Source: Isoetes taiwanensis (lineage: Eukaryota; Streptophyta; Lycopodiopsida; Isoetales; Isoetaceae). From it: 64,000 nucleotides of DNA. The stretch spans positions 2,418,001 to 2,482,000 of the forward strand of contig JAJEKV010000034.1 in NCBI GenBank assembly GCA_021234155.1. Reading direction: 5' to 3'. Made by a program: the position numbers and the translations under genes. Every line of letters starts with the position of its first letter. Positions within the stretch are counted from its first letter, which is position 1. A model generated the notes under the pieces. It saw nothing but the letters and a program-made list of their open reading frames with translations, was not told the origin of the DNA and did no database searches. Below are positions 56,331 to 64,000 of the stretch, in pieces.

Positions 56331-56654
56331 CAATTCTGCCGTGTCCACCAGTCATGCGCTGACACGTGGCGCATCTTCTTTTAAAGAATGTCGGACGGCT
56401 TTTTTCTTAACAGAGCGTCGAGTTTTTACTGTGCATTCTTTGAGTTACAGAGTTTTCACCCGACAGAATCGAGTTTTCACCCTACATTCTTGCAATTTTT
56501 CACCCCACAGAATTGCGGCCCACCCTATTTTCACGTTGCAGGAATGGCTCTGCGCCTTGGATTCCGGCGTGTCAGCAGTGCCTCCGCGCTGCCGTGCGTC
56601 GGCACTTCTTCCACGCCGGAATCCAAGGCGCAGAGCCATTCCTATATACGTAAA
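56331..56654 (+). repeat. Stem-loop unit A (about 320 bp)
   Basis: Head ATTCTGCCGTGTCCACCA with a CACGTGGC nearby. A 32-bp perfect stem follows (56540-56571 with 56612-56643; arm begins AGGAATGGCTCTGCGCCTTG). The loop contains GCGTCGGC (56596-56603). TATATACGTAA follows the stem. Confidence 0.9.
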
Positions 56655-56668
56655 GGACGGTTAGGCTG

Positions 56669-56955
56669 CATTCAGCCTTATCCGCCAATGTTACGTCGCC
56701 ACGTGTCATATTTTCTTTTTGTAGGTCATTGCTGGTCGACATTCTGAATCTTGTTCCGCTGTTGCTCCACATTCTGTACAAAGAACATCTACACCGTCCA
56801 CGTGGCAGCGATCAACGGCTGAAATGTAGCCAAACCGACCTTCACGTTAATCGAATGGCCCGCTGGGCTTGATTCCAGCGCAGTCAAACTGGCCCGCGTC
56901 GGCCAGTTTTCCTGCGCTGGAATCAAGGCCAGCGGGCCATTCGATTATACATAAA
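56669..56955 (+). repeat. Stem-loop unit B (about 290 bp)
   Basis: Head CATTCAGCCTTATCCGCCAA followed by GCCACGTGTC. A 100-bp palindrome at 56848-56947 (outer arm TAATCGAATGGCCCGCTGGG, a few mismatches, inner arm AAACTGGCC) is centred on GCGTCGGC (56896-56903). TTATACATAA follows. Confidence 0.9.
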
Positions 56956-56959
56956 GTTT

Positions 56960-57870
56960 AGTAAAATTAAAGGCTTTGTATTCAAAATCAAAAGTCACAA
57001 ATGATCTTTCAGATCAGTTACTATCAGTAGATCAGTTAAAATACAAAACTACAGATCTGAGAAATTACAAATCCCAACTTTTGAGTGATGTTCAGAACAA
57101 AAGAAGGTCTTTCAGAACTACTTGGATGGGACAGAGGAAAGCTCGGCCATCACAGGCTGATAAACTGACAAATAAACCATAAGAAAACAGAAACAAGAAC
57201 ATCAAAAAGCCAGATTGTTGAAGCTTTACAACTCAGCAACTTTGTCGACTCCAGAAGCTTCCAAAACCTGAAGAACAAAATGTTAGGCACTAAAGAAACA
57301 ATATAAAAATACCTGTTGCATGTTAGAAAAACTCGACAATTTCTCGACAAAATCTCACAATACCAAACTCGGCAGAAGTCTTCAGAACTTGGCAGATGTC
57401 TTTAAAACTCGACAAAACTCTTCAGGACTCGGCAGATTTTTGACAAAGCTTGCAAGAAACTCGGCAAAACCTCGAAAAGCTTCTAAAACCTCATAAAACT
57501 CGACAAAGTTCCAAAACCTCACAAAACTTTGCAAGAACGCAGCAAAACAAAAAATGAGCTAAGAACAAGAAATGAGACCAACGACATAGCAAAAACTTCG
57601 AAAAACTTCCAAAAACATCGCAAGAACTCGGCAAATCTGTGGCGCTACACTATAAACTAAGGCGCCATAACCAAACACGACCTAAAGATCAAGAAAAGAC
57701 ACCAGCGCCATAGCCAAACCATGCTGCGCCATGGCCAGACTCCGGCAAATCTGCGCCATAGCGAAAGCAAAAGGAAGAACACTGACGAGGCATAACCCAT
57801 TTATATTGGTGATGACGTGGCAGACATGGTGATGATGTGGCAGAATAACACCTAAAGAGACCCTACGTTT
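56960..57870. other. Degenerate AACTCGRCAAA repeats
   Basis: From about 57320 to 57640 the phrases ACTCGGCAGA, ACTCGACAAA and CTTCAGAACT recur irregularly. No gene. TGACGTGGCAGACATGG near 57813 resembles the ACGT head of the stem-loop units. Confidence 0.5.
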
Positions 57871-57873
57871 TGT

Positions 57874-57938
57874 GAAAGGCCCCTTGGGCCTTTTTCTGGA
57901 AACCTTGACCTTCCAGAAAAAGGCCCAAGGGGCCTTTC
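57874..57938. repeat. Stem-loop C
   Basis: Perfect 28-bp arms (57874-57901 and 57911-57938, starting GAAAGGCCCCTTGGGCC) around a 9-base loop, followed by CCATATACGAA. It lacks a clear head module. Confidence 0.95.
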
Positions 57939-58048
57939 CCATATACGAACAAGGTGGGTACGAACTAAGACCCTAGGGTTTAACTTCAATTGCTAAAATA
58001 TTTCCACATTCATGGGATGTTTTAATAAAACATAAATGCAACTTACGT

Positions 58049-58375
58049 TGCATTCTGCCGTATCCACCAATGGCACTGCGCCATCTGGCCTAAGTTTCTT
58101 TTTAGGAACTTCTACCAAGCTCACAACGGCGGCCGTTCTTGAAGTGACCTTGCATTCTTGAGGATTTACCTTAGATTTTGACTATATACCTCTCATCCCG
58201 ACACTTCTACCCCTGATTCTGAAGATTTTACCCCTGATTCCAGAGCTCCAAGGTGTACATGCAACCCAAGTTGCATCCACATTAAGGGAATTGCAATCCA
58301 GGTTGCATTCTGGGCGCGCGTCGACAGGGATGACTCCCCCAGAATGCAACCTGGATTGCAATTCCCTTATACAAA
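58049..58375 (+). repeat. Stem-loop unit D (about 330 bp)
   Basis: Head GCATTCTGCCGTATCCACCA. Perfect 32-bp arms at 58283-58314 and 58338-58369 (TAAGGGAATTGCAATCCAGG...). The loop contains GCGTCGAC (58318-58325). TATACAAAA follows. Confidence 0.95.
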
Positions 58376-58379
58376 ATGT

Positions 58380-59780
58380 AAAATGGCAAAAAGGGCATTA
58401 CTTCGCTCAGATCTTGAATGTGTTGGTGGTCACTTTGGGTCTCGAAAAACTCTCCAAGTATACCCCTCGAGTTTGCAAATATTCCAAGAATACCACCACA
58501 AACAAGGTATTTGGCTCAAATGGAAATAACGTTTTTGTGACGGTTAAATAAAAACGTTCCCTTCATGAAAGTCATAGATGTAGAGGTAGAATCATCTAAG
58601 ACGAAGTTGGAATCTAAGACGAAGTTATAGTGATTAAAAAGTGTTATAGGAAACAACTCAAATGAGCGTAACTTGTGAATTTCTACTTCGATTTAGATGA
58701 ATTTGATCTTATTGGAAAGATCTTATATTAATCTACAATGTTCGTGAAGAAAACTTTGGAATTTGAGGAGCCACAAAATCTATATTGCCGCATTTACAAA
58801 AGTGCTCTTCATTTTGAAAGTATTTATAGAATATTTTCAAACTTGCGGGGTATATTTGGAATTTTTCCTGAAGTTTATTCCTTTTGTTGCTTGGAGAGTT
58901 TTCTCAAGGTGCTTTACGTTTGTGGCATATTTGAACTTACCGTGGTAAATCTTTGTGTATGCAAAGTTTCTCTACATAAGGGTATTCTATGAGGCACCTA
59001 CTTGAATGGTTTTATCTTGATGCAATTATCAGTTTAGGTGTTTTACAATATTTTTATTCAATATGTGTATAGAAATGGATAAACATCTAACTTCATCTAA
59101 GTATGAGTAAAGATATTTAGGTGAAGAATACACCTCAGGCATCGAATTGGTGTATGTTCTGGAGAGGTGTTTAAGAAAGTACAAGTGCATACATGACTGT
59201 GAGGCTACCTTAAAAGAGGCAGTATGGAGGACTTTCATCAAACTCTAGTGTCTAGGGGTCTTCACTATCATATAAAAGATTGAAGGTTGACTCTGTAGGT
59301 ACCCCCTCCTCAAACTTGTGCAAGAGGGTGTCTATCTGCTATATAGCCATGTAATATTTACTCAATATCAATAAATTCTTTTATCCATAAAAAAAAAAAC
59401 AGATATTGCAATACCTTGCAAGACATTAGCAATCTACCATATATGCTAGTACATGAAATATATCATGGTTTTTAACTTTTGAACAATGTTGTTAAAACCT
59501 TGAAAGTGATTATGAAAAGTAGTAGGTCAGAATGTTATTTTATAAGTAAATTCTAAAATATCAAATATGTTTCGATGTGTGGAGAAATATTATCAAGTGT
59601 TGGTACACGTGGGTTTGTTAACTTATCTATCTTGCTACGGAGAGACCATAATATGATAGTCTGTGGCCTAATAGGGAAAGTAGGAGAGAACCTCATTCCT
59701 ACAGCATCTGGCCTATGGAAATGTAGCAGACTTGGACAACATGCAGGCAGAGTTGCTTAAATGGGCAGGGCCGCCCATAG
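58380..59780. other. No intact gene; ends in a retroelement tail
   Basis: AT-rich. The sequence up to 59395 ends AATAAATTCTTTTATCC plus an A tail, as expected for a retroposed copy, but its 5' limit is not visible. Confidence 0.4.
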
Positions 59781-59784
59781 TACT

Positions 59785-60215
59785 GATCTTAACTACATTC
59801 TCAACAGGGTATTGCAGGAAGGCTTTCCCCCCAGTGGACCACTAGCATAGTTGTTTCCATCTGCAAGACAGGTGACCTACACTACACTGCCATGCCAATT
59901 ATCGAACAATCATGATCAGTTCAATGTTTGCAAAATTGTTGGCTGGCATTCTCGAATAGCAATTGACGAGGTGGGCAAAGGCGACAGAGGTGCGAGCCCT
60001 CACACAGGCAGGGATTTAGGCTTTAATACTTAACCATTAGTCATATCTTCACATTGCAAACTTTGGTTGAAGATAGCATGAACTACAGGCAAGACATGTA
60101 TTTGCTGCGGGCCGACTGGAATTGTTAGGCCAAGCATTCAATAGTAGTATTGGGGTCTGCCAGAGATGCCCTATATCTCCAACATTATTTGTTCTTTACA
60201 TTGATCGGTAAAAAG
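59785..60215 (+). pseudogene. LINE reverse-transcriptase fragment
   Basis: Across three frames: LNRVLQEGFPPQWTTSIVVS, NYRTIMISSMFAKLLAGILE, and CPISPTLFVLYID, the standard motifs around RT blocks 1-4 in plant LINEs. Several stops; the YADD block is absent. Confidence 0.75.
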
Positions 60216-60249
60216 GTTTGCTTGCACGGAATGGAGGCGTCGGAGCTCA

Positions 60250-61640
60250 ACTCTTATGATAGATCATCAAACAGCTCATATGGTTGACGATCCATTGCCC
60301 GTTTTGCGTCTAAAGCACACACATTGGCATCATCAAACATCTGCGCCAGTTCTGTTTCTCTCGCCTCTTGAGCGGCGATGAGCATGTGGTGATGCCTAGG
60401 TTCTTGTTGTACTCGTGCACTACTTCTGGGACAAGTTTGGTGAACGATCTACGAGGAATGAAAAAATTTGTGCTCCTCTAAAAGTGTCAAATTTCCCTTA
60501 ATGCTCTTGATACATGGGCTTCTTGGACTCAACTGGCAGATCTACGGGCGGCCTTAAGTTTCCCGTCTCTCGTAGGTCTTCCTCCTTCCATATACCTGAC
60601 CTTGTGCTTCTAATAGTAGGCGTTATAAGCATCACACATGGCCTTGTATTTCTTATACGTGGTCATCTCCTCTCTATACTTCTGGCCGGACTTTAGGGTA
60701 TAGCCCTTTGCTCTGGTCTTCTATTTCTTCGATGTGTTCGACAAAGTATCTCAGAATAAGGCAGAGGTTGGTCTGCATATTCTTCTGGTGTCTCTAGTAT
60801 ATGTTGGGTCGTTTCGAGATGTTGCTCTCTTATTCGGCTTTCTCTTTGGAGTTCGAGGGTCCTTCCCCTCTAAGGATTTTGGTCAGCAGCTTCGCGTATG
60901 CGTCATCTTCCTCGTTGCTGGAGATGTCGCTTGTAGGGTCCGGATGTCTGATGTTGATGCCTCTCAGCTTCTTGTCCGTATATGTTTTCTTCTTCTTTGG
61001 CTTCTCATGCTCTTGATATTTCTGTGGTTTCTAAGGCTTCTTTCCTTTCTTTTCCGCCCGCAACTTTTCATCATGTTGCTTCTTCAGTTGCTCTTCCTCC
61101 TCTGCTTTTTTTCGGTCTTGATCATCCTTCCATTGGGCCCATTCCTCTTTATGCTTTTTGCGTGCCTCTTTCTCTTTTAGTGTCCACTTTCATTTCTTCT
61201 TCAGCTCCATTTAGGTTGCTAGAGTCTCCACCTCTACTTCCTCTGTATTCTCTGAGTTTCACTCTGGGGTTGGTTCGGCTTCCCGATTACTTGTGTCTGC
61301 AGCTTGCTCTTCATCCTATTGATCTTGCTCATGATTTTATTCTTGATCCTGTTCTTCATTTTGATCTTGATCCTGTTCTTTATTTTGATCTTGATCTTGT
61401 CCTTCTTCCGCATTCTATGCTTCATACTCCACAGAATGCCTCCGGTAAGTGATTGAGAGAGGTATTGATTGATGTGAGGATGAGATGAGCAACACCTTAG
61501 TCTTTGCCAAATTGACGTGCATATTAGTGGCCTGACAAAATCTGTTTACAGCATCTAGATGGCGTTGTAGATCTTCCTTGCTCTAATCTAAGAAGTCCCA
61601 GGGGTTTTCAGAATAGCGAGGTTCATCAAGAACTGTCGGA
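60250..61640 (-). pseudogene. Charged, helical gag-like ORF relic
   Basis: The minus strand gives a broken but long frame: acidic/Gln repeats (GQDQDQNKEQDQDQNEEQDQ), then WAQWKDDQDRKKAEEEEQLK, KKHKEEWAQ, KYKAMCDAYNAYY and MFDDANVCALDAKRAMDRQP. Composition (Lys/Glu/Gln helices) resembles retrotransposon gag or a coiled-coil protein. No zinc knuckle or protease seen. The long hydrophobic frames on the plus strand here are its antisense. Confidence 0.4.
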
Positions 61641-62365
61641 ATCAGTAAATCCATGTAATAAATTTTGATATATAATATAGTCATCTAAATAGAGTACATA
61701 ATCTACTGTCTATTTAATGTGATTGCATGCTGAATTTAGAGTAAAAATCGCCTAATATAACTAAACAACCCAGACGATTCTCACAATGCATAAGAGCGGG
61801 GATTAACCAAACATTTCACGACCATGTGAGATTCTCACATAGGCCATTCGCGCACCAGTGAGAGACCTCACCCCTCTTTCGCTTAAAAATAGTTGAATCA
61901 AATAATATAGATGGACATAGTCGACTTAAAATTGAACATAGAGCCCGATTATGCCAACCACTTCATCTTTTGGCCAAGTCGAGTTCAAATGGCCAACAAC
62001 TCTCACGGCATGCGAATGGCACTTGTGAGATTCTTACAACCCCATTTGGTGCATTGTGAGAGTCCTCCATAATATTAGGTCAAATAAATTATGCTGACTT
62101 GAACTTAGACTTTTCCAACCTAAATAGAAGTATAGAATTAGTTTATCTGCTAGTTAATGATCCAAATTCTAGGGTTATATCAACACAAAGTTATCCAACC
62201 TTATTCCAATTTGTCAACTTTTTCAAGAACCCTAAAAATTGTAGACCATATCTTTTATACCGCACAACCACCACAAGTTTTATTGCTCCTGCCTAATAAG
62301 CGATCTCCGAATATACAACTTAGGTGCTCTAGCTCTCGTTTGTCACCGTCAACTCCCCAGATATT
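61641..62365. other. No gene recognised
   Basis: CTCACA/TGTGAG phrases recur (61780-62060), including TTCTCACA and CTCACAATG repeated motifs. Nothing else supported. Confidence 0.35.
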
Positions 62366-63250
62366 ATGGCATGTCTAGCATTTAGGCGATGGTACAACGC
62401 CACTGCTCATATCAAAGAGATAGATGTAGAGATTTACCATGTCTTCCAGCACACTTTTGACCTCCAAGCCACCTTGTCTACTACTCTCTACTACCACAAT
62501 ATCATGGCAGAATTTGCAAGCATAGTAGAGTCACACGCTAGACAGGTACCTCCGTATGGAGGACTTTGGGTCTCCAAGATAACTTTAGCACAGACTTTAG
62601 CAATAGTCGACAATGTCATGAAGGCACTATAGAACAAAGCTTCTAGAATGCCGAATTATATGCCCATGTGCCATCAAAATATTAGATACTTCTTAGTCAA
62701 TGTTGCCCTTGCCATCTTTTTAGTATACAAATTTGAGAATATAATAGGTCAACCATCAGTTCAACCCTTGGATTCTCCACCTCTAAACTGCAGGCAAAAC
62801 GAACAGATCTTGCTACAATATGAAGCTGCAATCTCAGAGGAGCAAGAAGCGCCAGATGCTCTTCAAGAAGACGTCAAAGATACATTCGACATACCATCCG
62901 ATGAGGAACAAGAAGCACAGTTGCTGCTGCAATTGATATAGCAACAACAGGACAAGCGGGGGCCGGCATCAGCAACATGTCCGCAATCATCGTACAAGGG
63001 GAAGAGTATCTTCTTCTCAATGACATCAAGAACTTACCCCAGTATCGAAGCACAAGGGTACAAGATAGAAGAACTGCTTGCCTTACTCCACCAAGACGAA
63101 GAATATGACGACTTCGCCGACCACCAAATGCAAGACTTCACCATGGAGGAGAGGGAGATAGAAATATACAGGGGCACCAACATGTCAAGTCGCCTTCCTC
63201 TGACTCAGAGGAAGAATGAACGAAGTCGACTTACCGTCAATGCATAATTT
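62366..63250 (+). pseudogene. Unrecognised broken ORF series
   Basis: Nearly continuous plus-strand frames (MACLAFRRWYNATAHIKE..., then an acidic EEQEAPDALQEDVKDTFD and PSDEEQEAQ section, then QGYKIEELLALLHQDEEYDD) separated by single stops. Codon texture is protein-like. The acidic second half is compatible with a structural or gag-type protein, but there is no diagnostic motif. Confidence 0.3.
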
Positions 63251-64000
63251 TATGCCATTAAGACCAGCTTGGCATAAGAGGCAAAACAACCAGCGTATTA
63301 CAGCCCAACAGTTCAAGAAGCATCAGAGAAGGACACGAATGCAGAGGAACTCAATTGGATACCTTTAGATCAATTCAAGAAGACTATGACGACACGTGGG
63401 CAGTACATGTAGATGACTTCGCATCTCGACAAAGGGAGGGCACGGCTCGACTGACAGAAGCACAGACAGCAATATCTTTGTGATACTACTTGTCGTTTCT
63501 TGCTGACAGGAGAATTCTTGTTTTTCGCAAAACCTTTAGCCCAAGAGGAGCAGCGGCAATGTACCTACTAATTGCACTATCAAGATTCGGAAGGCACACC
63601 AGACTGGCCGATAACATCGACCATGTCATTTTGATGAGGAGAGCGATTGCACTTCAAATGTTCAACTTCGTAATACTTCAGTTGCGACCAGGACGACAAG
63701 CAGTGACAGTGGAGCACACGGCGTGAGGAGATCATGAAGAAGTGGCAGCTGCCATTCAGGAAGGTGCAATACGAAGCACTATCCGAAGTCTAGGTACGGG
63801 TGATTAGGTCTGAGGAAGTCCATAAGTGTTTGCAGGGCAACCCCGACTACTATTTCTAGTGAAGAAAAGTTATATTCTGTATTCACTCCGGAAACATAAA
63901 TACATAAACTTTTTGCATATTTTATATGTTCTCTTGTTTTCCTTGTCTTGTCAAATGTAACAACACAAGAACCAAGGAACTAATAACATATGTGACAATA
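63251..64000. other. Continuation of unassigned sequence to the window edge
   Basis: A 78-codon frame at 63490-63726 may belong to the preceding broken ORF series. AT-rich 3'-like sequence from 63850 onward. Confidence 0.3.

Noticed and set aside
56572-56611. Stem-loop A as a microRNA precursor
   Set aside because: Arms are perfectly paired with no bulges and the family has unrelated stems; this fits an inverted repeat better than a conserved miRNA.
59575-59760. 61-codon plus-strand ORF as a gene
   Set aside because: Lies in a retroelement-derived stretch just before LINE RT motifs and has no recognisable domain.
60734-61180. 148-codon hydrophobic plus-strand frame that could look like a membrane protein
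   Set aside because: It is the antisense of a Lys/Glu/Gln-rich minus-strand frame; the hydrophobicity follows from complementing charged codons.

Overview
The window is plant nuclear DNA: AT-rich, with GT-AG introns, a plant-type CACTA transposon, LINE relics, tRNA genes, a thylakoid ELIP-like gene, pentatricopeptide-repeat (PPR) relics and a DCAF8-type WD40 gene. I infer, weakly, a large repeat-rich genome and perhaps a non-seed plant such as a fern or lycophyte, because a broken HUH-endonuclease gene resembling the Replitron group (recalled as abundant in non-seed plants) lies at 46.7-48.6 kb. No species can be named from sequence alone.

Layout. 1-5.0 kb and 17.7-21.8 kb: large near-identical duplicated blocks carrying an inverted pair of a mitochondrial-type ribosomal protein S17 gene and ELIP-like exons. 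Between them sits a complete 12.7-kb CACTA (En/Spm) element, 5011-17695, with a 3-bp target duplication and two divergent genes: a 15-exon Transposase_24-type gene on the minus strand and a frameshifted Transposase_21-type gene on the plus strand. 22-32 kb: a small three-exon gene, tRNA-Pro genes, palindromic repeats, a PPR pseudogene and a short Helitron. 32.4-34.4 kb: tRNA-Ala-like tandem copies, then a 423-bp tandem array. 35-41 kb: duplicated blocks, one interrupted by a 5'-truncated LINE. 41.0-44.3 kb: a complete DCAF8-like gene, divergent from another small gene. 46.7-48.6 kb: HUH gene relic. 50.7-55.8 kb: receptor-kinase, topoisomerase I and PPR relics among two intact small genes (a DUF1635-type protein and a 45-residue basic protein). 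56.3-58.4 kb: a family of units of about 300 bp ending in long perfect stem-loops. 59.3-64 kb: LINE and gag-like relics.

The clearest host genes are the DCAF8-like CUL4-DDB1 substrate receptor, the DUF1635 protein and the ELIP-like gene. Almost everything else is mobile-element biology. The items most worth a second look are the CACTA gene with four tandem 45-nt microexons, the stem-loop family with variable stems and a shared loop core, the HUH-endonuclease relic, and the concentration of differences between repeat copies at CAG/CTG sites.
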